A stretch of 7,173 bases of DNA from Methanobacteriota archaeon (GCA_002728035.1 PBUZ01000109.1:1-7173), one strand, 5' to 3'; positions 1 to 5,910 are shown, counted from the stretch's first letter. Numbers and translations: made by a program. Notes: generated from the letters alone by a model not told the origin.

Positions 1-267
1 GTAGTTGGGGTCGGAAGCGTTCTCAACCACGTTGTGGATGGTACCCAAGGTCGTCTTTCCCGTCTTCGGGTTGTTGATGCTGACTTGGTTTGCAGCCATC
101 ACTCGGACCATGGTGTTGCCACCGGTCTTGCGGTAGATCTTCCGCTTGGGCTCACCAACAAGGGCGAATTGCTTCTCCGTTGAGATTTCGGTTGAGCGCT
201 TGCCGCGTGCCTGAACCTTTCGTCCACCAGATGGTTTTCGTCGTGAAATTCCGTGCCATTGAGCCAT
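1..267 (-). CDS. rps8e: 30S ribosomal protein S8e, 5' part (truncated by window edge)
   Basis: Translating the minus strand from the ATG at 267 gives 89 codons open to the window edge. The protein begins MAQWHGISRRKPSGGRK and continues with a PKRKIYRKTGGNTMVRV segment, a DPKTGKT-like stretch (NPKTGKT, residues 66-72) and VVENASDPNY, all matching archaeal/eukaryotic S8e. S8e is a basic component of the small ribosomal subunit and is absent from bacteria. Archaeal S8e is about 125-130 residues, so roughly 36-40 C-terminal residues lie off the left edge. The start is fixed by an AGGAGG ribosome-binding site 7 bases upstream. The FAH-family gene ends 53 bases upstream on the same strand, but a TATA-like element in that gap suggests S8e also has its own promoter. 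No break or odd residue was seen. Confidence 0.95.
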   Translation of the reverse strand, partial: MAQWHGISRRKPSGGRKVQARGKRSTEISTEKQFALVGEPKRKIYRKTGGNTMVRVMAANQVSINNPKTGKTTLGTIHNVVENASDPNY

Positions 268-274
268 AGTGATG

Positions 275-280
275 CCTCCT
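275..280 (-). promoter_or_regulatory. Shine-Dalgarno site of rps8e
   Basis: The minus strand reads AGGAGG followed by 7 bases (CATCACT) and then the ATG at 267. This is a full-strength ribosome-binding site that decides the S8e start. It also gives a local reference for spacing when judging other starts in the window. Confidence 0.85.
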
Positions 281-303
281 GCGTCGCCACCGACCAGCAC
301 GCG

Positions 304-314
304 CTATATGAAAG
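304..314 (-). promoter_or_regulatory. TATA-box-like element for rps8e
   Basis: The minus strand reads CTTTCATATAG here, lying between the stop of the FAH gene (321) and the S8e start (267). Its centre is about 42 bases before the ATG. Transcription starting about 25-27 bases downstream would give a short leader of about 15 bases that just contains the AGGAGG site. Position and composition fit an archaeal TATA box, but this is inference from sequence only. Confidence 0.5.
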
Positions 315-320
315 CAACCC

Positions 321-929
321 TCATGCACAGCGAGCAGAAAGATGCGATAAAACGGCACCAGCGGCGTCCGTAAGTTGGGCCTCAACGGTGTCTCCGGGTA
401 ACAATTCACCAACCCCTTGGGGTGTCCCGGTGAACAGGAGATCCCCGCCTCGGACGGGTGCCCAGGTACGCAGCGACTCGATTTGTTGAAGCGGCGTCAC
501 GGACATTTCGTGAAGCGGAGAGGATTGACGCAACTCGCCATTGACGGACAGGGAGAGGTGCAGACCGTTCGTGGAGTCGACCAAGGAAGCCCACGATCCG
601 CTCCAATCCGTCCATGTTCCGACCACGGCGCTGGAGGTGAAACACTTCGCCTTGGCCCAAGGCAATTGTTCAGCACGCAGCGCTGCCTGCGTTGCACGGT
701 CGGTCAAATCCAGACCCACTGCGATGGCCTCGGGCTCCAGGTCGTCGTTCAATCGAACCACACATTCCACCTCGTGGTGCACCTCGCCTGGATGCGAGGA
801 TACTGGAATCGGCCCTTCTCCATGCAGGCATGCTGCTGGTTTAACAAACAAAATGGGTTCCTCTGCAGGCGGATTCCCGAGTTCAAGCGCGTGCTTGCGA
901 AAGGTCCGGATGGTGCACCACATGGCCAT
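321..929 (-). CDS. Fumarylacetoacetate hydrolase (FAH) family protein, YcgM/FAHD1-like
   Basis: This is a 202-aa protein of the short FAH family, Mg2+-dependent enzymes that cleave or decarboxylate acylpyruvate/oxaloacetate-type substrates. From M1 at 929, the catalytic HxxE pair is H13/E16 (RKHALELGNP), with K30 in FVKP. Metal ligands are E53 and E55 in HHEVE, and D74 in GLDLTDR. K95 lies in AKAKCF, and the C-terminal LLFTGTPQGVG loop is intact. All match FAHD1/YcgM, so the enzyme looks active; the actual substrate cannot be read. It is shorter at the N-terminus than bacterial (about 219 aa) or human (about 220 aa) relatives, and the usual VGxNY motif is degenerate (TIRTF). ATGs at 929 and 923 are two codons apart; the upstream AGGTG is 7 bases from the 923 ATG, as in rps8e, so 923 may be the true start. 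It is followed by rps8e and divergent from the PUA gene. Confidence 0.85.
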   Translation of the reverse strand: MAMWCTIRTFRKHALELGNPPAEEPILFVKPAACLHGEGPIPVSSHPGEVHHEVECVVRLNDDLEPEAIAVGLDLTDRATQAALRAEQLPWAKAKCFTSSAVVGTWTDWSGSWASLVDSTNGLHLSLSVNGELRQSSPLHEMSVTPLQQIESLRTWAPVRGGDLLFTGTPQGVGELLPGDTVEAQLTDAAGAVLSHLSARCA

Positions 930-1005
930 ACACCTGCGAAACGGGCCAAGCACAAGAAGCACACGATGCCGAAGAATGATAGCCTCCAAGCCCCCATCGG
1001 AGGGC

Positions 1006-1512
1006 ATGGCCAACGAATGGAGCATCCGTAAGCGACGACCCGTGCGACGAAAGAACATCGCGCCATTGCTGAAGGAGCTTGAATCGGACTTGAGCATTGA
1101 CCTCAACGTTGACGGAGCGTTTCTCGAAATGGCTGAATACGGCCCGTGGACAATGGGGTTTGTTGACCGAACGCCGATCGTCATCGAACTGGTGGATGAC
1201 GATGGCCAGCGCTGTGTGTTCCTCACCTTGCGGGGATTTTTGCAACACATGGACGCCATGAAATGGGTCGAAGTCGACCATGGCGCCATACCGTTTCTCA
1301 TGAACGGCGCCGACTGCATGGTTGCTGGCGTTCACGATGCGGAACCATCGGTTGAATCTGGCGACTTGGTGTGGATTCGAGACATGACCCACAAACGGCC
1401 GTTGGCACTGGGTTGGGCGCTCAACGGGGCCGCTGACCTTACCTCAGCCACCAAAGGAAAGGGCATCAAGACCTTGCATTGGGTCGGCGATGAGCTATGG
1501 GAAATGGAATAA
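1006..1512 (+). CDS. Archaeal pre-PUA/PUA domain protein (MCT-1-like)
   Basis: This 168-aa protein has an N-terminal basic helix region (IRKRRPVRRKNIAPLLKEL, residues 7-25) and an acidic pre-PUA domain up to about residue 85. A C-terminal PUA RNA-binding domain follows (about 88-163) with the signature segments VDHGAIPFLMNGADCM, SGDLVWIRD and KGKGIKTLHWVGD. The arrangement matches archaeal homologues of eukaryotic MCT-1 and the N-terminal part of eIF2D, factors acting on the small ribosomal subunit and on tRNA during start or recycling. The archaeal role is not settled, so this is a family-level call. The chosen ATG has GGAGGG directly before it, closer than usual. An in-frame ATG at 976 would add MIASKPPSEG and cannot be excluded. 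It is divergent from the FAH gene (76-base gap) and followed by a separately promoted secreted-protein gene. Confidence 0.88.
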   Translation: MANEWSIRKRRPVRRKNIAPLLKELESDLSIDLNVDGAFLEMAEYGPWTMGFVDRTPIVIELVDDDGQRCVFLTLRGFLQHMDAMKWVEVDHGAIPFLMNGADCMVAGVHDAEPSVESGDLVWIRDMTHKRPLALGWALNGAADLTSATKGKGIKTLHWVGDELWEME

Positions 1513-1536
1513 GGCTCAAGCACAACAGCGTGAACC

Positions 1537-1546
1537 CTAAAAAAGG
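1537..1546 (+). promoter_or_regulatory. TATA-box-like element, probable leaderless promoter
   Basis: CTAAAAAAGG lies in the 54-base gap after the PUA gene, its A-tract centred about 26 bases before the ATG at 1567. That is the usual archaeal distance from TATA box to transcription start, so the mRNA would begin at or next to the start codon. The bases before the ATG (CCCCCACTTCTCTCT) are pyrimidine-rich with no Shine-Dalgarno motif, as expected for a leaderless transcript. Confidence 0.65.
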
Positions 1547-1566
1547 ACCAACCCCCACTTCTCTCT

Positions 1567-2151
1567 ATGAGAACGGGTTTGGCCCTCCTCCTCTCGGCCG
1601 TGCTGCTCACCTCGATGGTGTCCTCTGCTCTTGCTGGTTCCGCTGATGCTGGAGAGGACATCAACCCCGATGATTCGGTGCCCTTCTCCGTCGCAGAGCG
1701 AACAACGCCATCGCAAGACGGTGCAACCTGGGCGCTGAGTGTTACGCTTGACGACGAGGCTCATGACAACGGAACCACCCTCGCCATCACCACCCAAATC
1801 TGTCTCAACTCCGGCGTTTGCGACCCACCAGTGACCCAAGACGTCACCGTGAGTGACGATGACCGCACCTACGCCATTGAATTGACGCCCCCAAGCGACC
1901 ATTCCTATGTCAACTGGCGCGTCAAAGCCACCTACTCCGATGATTCGACCGAGACATTCCCGACCGGAGACTGGTACAAAACATGGTCATCGTGCTATTA
2001 CAACGACGGCACGTATGAAGGCGTTCATGCCGATGGCGACGGTTGCGACATCCCTGCATCTGGGGAATCCGAAGGCCTCCTTCCGTTCCTCGGCGTTGGG
2101 GTTGTGGCGGTCACCCTCGGACTTGCTGTGGTCGTCAAGCGACGCTCGTGA
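1567..2151 (+). CDS. Secreted protein with C-terminal membrane tail, unknown function
   Basis: I do not recognise a named family for this 194-aa protein. Residues 1-23 form a Sec-type signal peptide (Arg at 2, hydrophobic core LALLLSAVLLTSMV, likely cleavage after ALA at 23). Residues 40-140 are rich in alternating Thr/Ser/Val and Asp, with segments such as TWALSVTLDD and VNWRVKATYSDDSTETF, which suggests a beta-sandwich (Ig/FnIII-like) fold; that is inference. Four cysteines (79, 85, 143, 160) could form two disulfides outside the cell. A polar linker GESEG leads to a hydrophobic helix (about 171-190) and the basic end KRRS. This three-part tail resembles archaeal sorting tails of the PGF-CTERM kind, but with LLPF in place of PGF. 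A leaderless promoter is visible upstream. The stop is 2 bases from that of the convergent gene. Confidence 0.8.
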   Translation: MRTGLALLLSAVLLTSMVSSALAGSADAGEDINPDDSVPFSVAERTTPSQDGATWALSVTLDDEAHDNGTTLAITTQICLNSGVCDPPVTQDVTVSDDDRTYAIELTPPSDHSYVNWRVKATYSDDSTETFPTGDWYKTWSSCYYNDGTYEGVHADGDGCDIPASGESEGLLPFLGVGVVAVTLGLAVVVKRRS

Positions 2152-2153
2152 AC

Positions 2154-2555
2154 TCACGCCGCTCGGTGGTGTTCGACCAACCGCTCAATGAACCGACGCT
2201 GCTCCAACGACCATTCGGTCAATTGAACCGTGACTGAGGAACGGTCTTTGGCGAGTGATGCATTGACGAAACCAGGGGCATGCAGGTCACTGGACACCAA
2301 TGGAAGATGGTCGCCCGTGAACGTCAGCCAACACCCGCGCTCGTCAACGTGAACCTTGCCGTGCTCGAACACCAAGATGGCGTCTTGCTGCTCGCAGACC
2401 ACCCCGCCTGCGAGAAGAAAACGATGAACGGCTGCAAACAACGCGTCTGCGTCGCCCTTTTCCCCGTCATCAACGCCGCCGTAAGCCGATAAAAAATCAA
2501 GTTCGGTATCGTTTTGTTCCATCAGATGGTCCAAACCGCGACCGTCGGTGGACAT
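2154..2555 (-). CDS. Hypothetical soluble protein translationally coupled to SAP gene
   Basis: This is a 133-aa protein (134 if the GTG at 2558 is used) with no family I recognise. It has no signal peptide or membrane helix, so it is probably cytoplasmic. The N-terminal third is acidic (MEQNDTELDF, DDGEKGDAD). Then comes a hydrophobic helix-like stretch FAAVHRFLLAGGVVCEQ, beta-like segments (AILVFEHGKVHVDERG, WLTFTGDHLPLV), and a C-terminal amphipathic helix around LEQRRFIERLVEHH. Its start overlaps the stop of the upstream SAP gene in the hexamer GTGATG: the GTG start shares GTGA with the stop TGA, the ATG start shares one base. Either form implies translational coupling, so the two proteins are likely made together and may interact. 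The context and unbroken frame make it a real gene; the function is unknown. Confidence 0.75.
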   Translation of the reverse strand: MSTDGRGLDHLMEQNDTELDFLSAYGGVDDGEKGDADALFAAVHRFLLAGGVVCEQQDAILVFEHGKVHVDERGCWLTFTGDHLPLVSSDLHAPGFVNASLAKDRSSVTVQLTEWSLEQRRFIERLVEHHRAA

Positions 2556-2558
2556 CAC
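2553..2558 (-). other. Stop/start overlap (GTGATG) coupling two genes
   Basis: The minus strand reads GTGATG, in which TGA ends the SAP-domain gene while GTG (2558) or ATG (2555) starts the 133/134-aa gene. Such overlaps let a terminating ribosome restart on the next frame, so the downstream protein probably depends on translation of the SAP gene. Confidence 0.75.
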
Positions 2559-4765
2559 GCCAACTCCACTGAAGTTGATGTCCAGCCGATCAGCCGTCCA
2601 TCGGTGGCATCCACCAGCAAGGAAAACGAACGGTCAGCATCACCATCCTCCCAACTTCGCTGGACATCCACGGTGGTCGCACCGTTTGTGTCGAGGAAAT
2701 CGCCGAAATCAATGCCGAAGCCGGTACCTGGAACCACGACCAAGTACCCCATTCGCGTTTCTGGATGAGGCCCTGAGGTATCAAACAAGGCCGCTGAATC
2801 GGTCAGGGAAGGGAATCGCTGAGCGTCCATCAATCGGGCCTCGATATCGTGAAGCGCAAGGACTTCGGGAATGGATTCGCGGTTGTAGGCAACGGTATCG
2901 TCAAAGGTTCCCTTGGCGATGTACTCACAGGTCAGACCTTCCGCAACGGTTCCAGAGACGGAAAACAAGAGCCATCCTGCAGTGGCATCGGTGGCCACCC
3001 ATGAGATGTTCCAATCGGTCGCGCTTCCGTTCTGTGCATCCACTGCACGCCAGATATAGCCGTCGTTCTCCAGAGCGGTAACGGCTCCCGAGGCGGTGCT
3101 GCTGAAATTGTCGAGGCAGGTCATCGCCTGGTCGAGTGGGTGGGCTCGCTGCGACGAATTATCAGGCAAGTGCATGCCGTCCACACCCCAATCCACGAGG
3201 TCGTCGCTGTCAGGGTTGAGATCGTTCGCCTGCGGGCGGTTATCGTAGGTCTTGCCCAATTCGACCGTTTTGACACCGCGGGTGATGGAAGTTTGGTCAA
3301 AGGTATGGTGGAGTTCCAACTCGCCTTCGGGAAGAACCGCCTCGACACCCCGCTGCTGCCACCCAGAACAACCTGACTGAGAGGCATCACTGCTGCTGAT
3401 GGCGACATCCACCTCTTGACGAGCAGCCCACGGACTGTCTGCATCCAGCCACAGATTCATCGTTGCGTATCCAAGGCAGAAGTCACGGATATCCCGGTGG
3501 CTGGCCGTGACTTTCCACATATTGGTGGAGCCTACTTTCTCCGAACCCGTCACGCGCCATTCCCAGCCAGAACTTGTGCCGGTGGCGTCTTTGGTGATGT
3601 AATCGTTGCCAAAGAAATCGGCGAGTTCAATGGGTGCAACCACGCGACCCAGACCAGGAGACAATTCCTCAAGGTCACCAAACAGGCCGCCGACGCCGTA
3701 GGTGAAGGCGGTTGCCTGGTAATTGTCGCCTGAAAGCGTTGCATCCACGTCCAACTCGGTTGCCAAAACGACCTGCTCTCGCAGTTCCTTCCATGTCCGC
3801 AGGGTGAGGCTGGCTTGACCGGAGGTACTGTCGGTTGTAAACTCGGAGCACGTGGAAGCAATGGGGTAATGGCCCGACAAATCAAATTGCGTGAATTGCA
3901 TTTCGTTTTGGCTCTCCATCGCCAACCATGACAGTCCTTGGCCGCCGCGTACGTGGACCGCACCGAGACGGTCATCGGACGTTTGTGCAAACAATTCAGA
4001 CGAGCCTCCGTTTGTGATGGAGGCTTCGCTCTCACCCTTGAAGGTCAATTTGATCTTGCAATAATCCGTAGCATCCTCGAGGCGCTCGGTCACGAGGGAT
4101 ACGTATTCGCCGGTGGCGATGAAGGAGCCCTTACCACCGTCTTCCTCGCCGGTGATCATGTAGTTCATGCGGTCACCGTAGCGCAGGGAGTCGGCGGTGA
4201 ACGGCTCGAGTTGATTGTTCACGTAGTACCACCCTCCAGCGCCCAAAATCAAGAGCGTAAGGAGAATAGCAACCGTTTGTGGGCGCTGAAGCATTTCCTT
4301 CAGTGTAGTCGCTTGGACCGTACTGGTATCGGATGTTTTTGGTTCCGATTCTGCTGGTTGAGGAGACCGGTCTGGCGCCTCATCGATCAAATCAGCCTCC
4401 AAGATTTCTGCCTCAAGCACCTCTTCATCTTCGTCCAACGAGAGCATCGGTTCTTCTTCCTCGGACGCAGAGGGTGTTTGTTCCTCTTCTTCAACCGCTT
4501 CATCAGGGGTCAGCGTGTCATCGTCTTCCAGCGAAAGCATCACGGGTTCATCCGCAGGTTCTTCGGTTTCGTCACCGGCCTCTTGGAAGGTCGCCGTTTC
4601 CTCGTCGAAAACCTCCAATCCCAGCGTTTCACGGTCAACGCCGGCATCCAACAAACGTTGCAAGAGTTCGGACTTTTTCCCGCTTGCTGAAAGGTCATTG
4701 AGCACGCACAGGGCTTTGAGTTTCGCCACCGTCAAGTTGGTGGTTGGTTCCTCATCCATGGCCAT
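2555..4765 (-). CDS. SAP-domain single-pass membrane protein with large outside domain
   Basis: This 736-aa protein is probably anchored with its N-terminus inside the cell. Residues 11-43 form a SAP helix-turn-helix (LTVAKLKALC...GKKSELLQRLLDAGV), a motif that usually binds DNA or RNA. Residues 50-148 are a very acidic, disordered linker holding two similar segments, PVMLSLEDDD (74-83) and PMLSLDEDEE (106-115). K156 and R161 precede one hydrophobic helix (164-182, VAILLTLLILGAGG core), as in a signal anchor, so the remaining 550 or so residues should face outside. That part has six cysteines (236, 306, 430, 466, 550, 613), many beta-like Thr/Ser/Asp segments, and no enzyme motif I can name. 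ATGs at 4765 and 4759 are two codons apart; GAGG lies 7 bases before the 4759 one, which may be the true start. A TATA-like element and inverted repeats lie upstream. The next gene overlaps its stop. The role is unknown. Confidence 0.85.
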   Translation of the reverse strand: MAMDEEPTTNLTVAKLKALCVLNDLSASGKKSELLQRLLDAGVDRETLGLEVFDEETATFQEAGDETEEPADEPVMLSLEDDDTLTPDEAVEEEEQTPSASEEEEPMLSLDEDEEVLEAEILEADLIDEAPDRSPQPAESEPKTSDTSTVQATTLKEMLQRPQTVAILLTLLILGAGGWYYVNNQLEPFTADSLRYGDRMNYMITGEEDGGKGSFIATGEYVSLVTERLEDATDYCKIKLTFKGESEASITNGGSSELFAQTSDDRLGAVHVRGGQGLSWLAMESQNEMQFTQFDLSGHYPIASTCSEFTTDSTSGQASLTLRTWKELREQVVLATELDVDATLSGDNYQATAFTYGVGGLFGDLEELSPGLGRVVAPIELADFFGNDYITKDATGTSSGWEWRVTGSEKVGSTNMWKVTASHRDIRDFCLGYATMNLWLDADSPWAARQEVDVAISSSDASQSGCSGWQQRGVEAVLPEGELELHHTFDQTSITRGVKTVELGKTYDNRPQANDLNPDSDDLVDWGVDGMHLPDNSSQRAHPLDQAMTCLDNFSSTASGAVTALENDGYIWRAVDAQNGSATDWNISWVATDATAGWLLFSVSGTVAEGLTCEYIAKGTFDDTVAYNRESIPEVLALHDIEARLMDAQRFPSLTDSAALFDTSGPHPETRMGYLVVVPGTGFGIDFGDFLDTNGATTVDVQRSWEDGDADRSFSLLVDATDGRLIGWTSTSVELA

Positions 4766-4780
4766 GCCTCACCAAACCGT

Positions 4781-4793
4781 AGGCTCGGAGCCT
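4781..4793. repeat. Perfect palindrome AGGCTC-G-GAGCCT before the SAP gene
   Basis: AGGCTCGGAGCCT has 6-base arms around one central base. It lies 16-28 bases upstream of the SAP gene ATG (4765), between the TATA-like element and the expected transcription start. That location suits a repressor operator, though a 13-base palindrome in GC-rich DNA can arise by chance. Confidence 0.4.
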
Positions 4794-4801
4794 TTCAAGG
4801 G
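4791..4801 (-). promoter_or_regulatory. TATA-box-like element for the SAP gene
   Basis: The minus strand reads CCCTTGAAAGG, centred about 31 bases before the ATG at 4765 and 37 before the one at 4759. Transcription starting about 25-27 bases downstream would leave a leader of about 5-12 bases. The match is weaker than the element before 1567, so this is tentative. It implies the SAP gene can be transcribed apart from the 341-aa gene upstream. Confidence 0.4.
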
Positions 4802-4855
4802 TGATGCTGATTTGTTGTGAAATTGCATCAAATCAAGCAAATGATGCTTGCATCA
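4802..4855. repeat. Four copies of TGATGC/GCATCA in alternating orientation
   Basis: TGATGC occurs at 4802-4807 and 4842-4847; its reverse complement GCATCA occurs at 4825-4830 and 4850-4855. The last two form the near-contiguous palindrome TGATGC-TT-GCATCA. The GCATCA copies sit in a direct repeat TTGCATCA (4823-4830, 4848-4855), and CAAGCA/TGCTTG (4834-4839, 4845-4850) makes a further 6-base inverted repeat. The array fills most of the gap between the 341-aa gene and the SAP gene, immediately upstream of the latter's TATA-like element. It could be a regulator binding site, or an RNA hairpin ending the upstream transcript. Confidence 0.55.
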
Positions 4856-5878
4856 GCCTTCATGGGGGACGTAAGAACCGTCTTCGTTTTGGACGTAAAC
4901 GGTCTGGTCGTAGGTCCCATCCGGCATTTTTCTGAAGAAATAGCCGTTTTCTGCAGGCTCGAAGGTCCCTTCAGGTTGGCTCGCTGCGGGTGTTGCGGCT
5001 GCAGGCGGCGCCTCGGTTGGCTCTGATGCTTCTGCAGGCGGTTCTGCTGGTGCCGTTTCTGCTGGTGGCTCGCTGGGGCCTTCACTGGGCGGTGGGCCGC
5101 TTGGACCGGCCTGCGGTGGACCGCCCGGACCGGCAGCGATGCGTGCTCGACTGGCTTCGGAAAGCACCTTGGATTCGGTGGATTCGTTTTCGCCCTCGAG
5201 CAACTTGCGCATAGCACCGCCATGGCGTTGGGCACCGACGAAGGCAAATCCAGAGAGGGAGAGGCACACGATCGCGATGAAGCCTGCCCAAATTTGATTA
5301 GGCCACATACTACCATCCACTTCCATGACGCCAGGGAGAGTCTTTTCCAGATCATCCTTATGGACATACTCAGCGAACACACATTGTCCACCACCGTCGA
5401 CATTGAATTCAAAAACAAAATTCTCATCGGCGAACGGTACTTTGTCGGTTATTTGAAATTGATAATCATGCGTCGGATTGTCTCTGGCATCTGTCTTAAG
5501 TCGGAGAATTTCACTCGAATCGCAATCGTCTGAATTTAGCAAATAAACCGCAATTCGGGCGTATGGGTCAGCGGGCGGCTCAGTTGATTTGATCTCGATT
5601 TTGATGGGAACATCAGTGAAATCCTCACCATCAATGGGTAGGCCCCAAACAAATTTGAGATCTTGCTCGTATGTTTGCCCATTCGGTTGAGCTGAAAAGG
5701 GGACCGGGAAAAGGGCGAAAAAGAACATGATGGCAGCAACGCCGAGGTAGAGGAAGACGTTCCAGCGGGCTTTTTTCAGCCGCTCTTTGCGCTCTTCAAG
5801 CGACAATTCTTCCAGCACCTCGTCTTGGTCCTCGTCAACAGCAAGTGCCCCCGCTGCGTCAAGTTCCTCTTCGCTCAT
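4853..5878 (-). CDS. Two-helix membrane protein with Pro/Ala/Glu-rich cytoplasmic tail
   Basis: This 341-aa protein belongs to no family I recognise. An acidic N-terminal segment (1-28) is followed by a basic stretch (EERKERLKKARWN) and the first membrane helix (about 41-60, VFLYLGVAAIMFFFALF). A beta-rich loop of about 130 residues (61-192) has two cysteines (119, 166) that could form a disulfide. A second helix (about 195-214, WAGFIAIVCLSLSGFAFV) follows, then RHGGAMRK. By the positive-inside rule both ends are cytoplasmic and the loop is outside. Residues 250-305 are a disordered run rich in Pro, Ala, Gly and Glu. The end holds an aromatic DG[TS]Y motif twice (PDGTYDQTVYV, NEDGSYVP). I chose the ATG at 5878 (MSEEELD) over an in-frame ATG at 5929, because the longer form would leave almost no space before the divergent RimK-like gene. 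The SAP gene follows after 87 bases. Confidence 0.82.
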   Translation of the reverse strand: MSEEELDAAGALAVDEDQDEVLEELSLEERKERLKKARWNVFLYLGVAAIMFFFALFPVPFSAQPNGQTYEQDLKFVWGLPIDGEDFTDVPIKIEIKSTEPPADPYARIAVYLLNSDDCDSSEILRLKTDARDNPTHDYQFQITDKVPFADENFVFEFNVDGGGQCVFAEYVHKDDLEKTLPGVMEVDGSMWPNQIWAGFIAIVCLSLSGFAFVGAQRHGGAMRKLLEGENESTESKVLSEASRARIAAGPGGPPQAGPSGPPPSEGPSEPPAETAPAEPPAEASEPTEAPPAAATPAASQPEGTFEPAENGYFFRKMPDGTYDQTVYVQNEDGSYVPHEG

Positions 5879-5900
5879 GAACTGGCGATATCTTCCGAGC

Positions 5901-5910
5901 ACTTCAAAGG
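5901..5910. promoter_or_regulatory. Possible shared TATA-like element of a divergent promoter
   Basis: ACTTCAAAGG (plus) / CCTTTGAAGT (minus) is the A/T-richest block near the middle of the 55-base gap between the divergent starts at 5878 (-) and 5934 (+). It lies about 28 bases from each ATG, where a TATA box would sit for leaderless or nearly leaderless mRNAs in both directions. No Shine-Dalgarno motif is evident before either ATG. The sequence is a weak TATA match, so confidence is low. Confidence 0.3.

Noticed and set aside
541..1005. In-frame upstream extension of the PUA gene
   Set aside because: The extension runs antisense through the FAH gene and its residues do not resemble pre-PUA proteins. 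Conserved sequence starts near the ATG at 1006.
417..1031. Plus-strand open frame (204 codons) opposite the FAH gene
   Set aside because: The minus strand encodes a clear FAH enzyme with all catalytic residues; the plus-strand product has no recognisable features.
930..1319. Upstream extension of the FAH frame
   Set aside because: It lies antisense to the PUA gene and shows no FAH-family similarity before the MWCTIRTF segment.
3938..4690. Long plus-strand open frame (250 codons) opposite the SAP gene
   Set aside because: It is the mirror of the acidic linker and outside domain of the SAP gene. The product is Phe/Arg-rich with no domain, signal or ribosome-binding site, while the minus-strand protein has a SAP motif and membrane helix.
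4980..5120. Repetitive-looking DNA
   Set aside because: The repetition reflects Pro/Ala/Glu codons of a low-complexity protein segment, with no regular unit or spacer as in CRISPR or tandem repeats.
4828..5427. Minus-strand open frame (199 codons) inside the 341-aa gene
   Set aside because: It is a shifted reading of the Pro/Ala/Glu-rich codons giving an Arg/Pro/Gln-rich product; the real frame has two membrane helices and continues past both ends.
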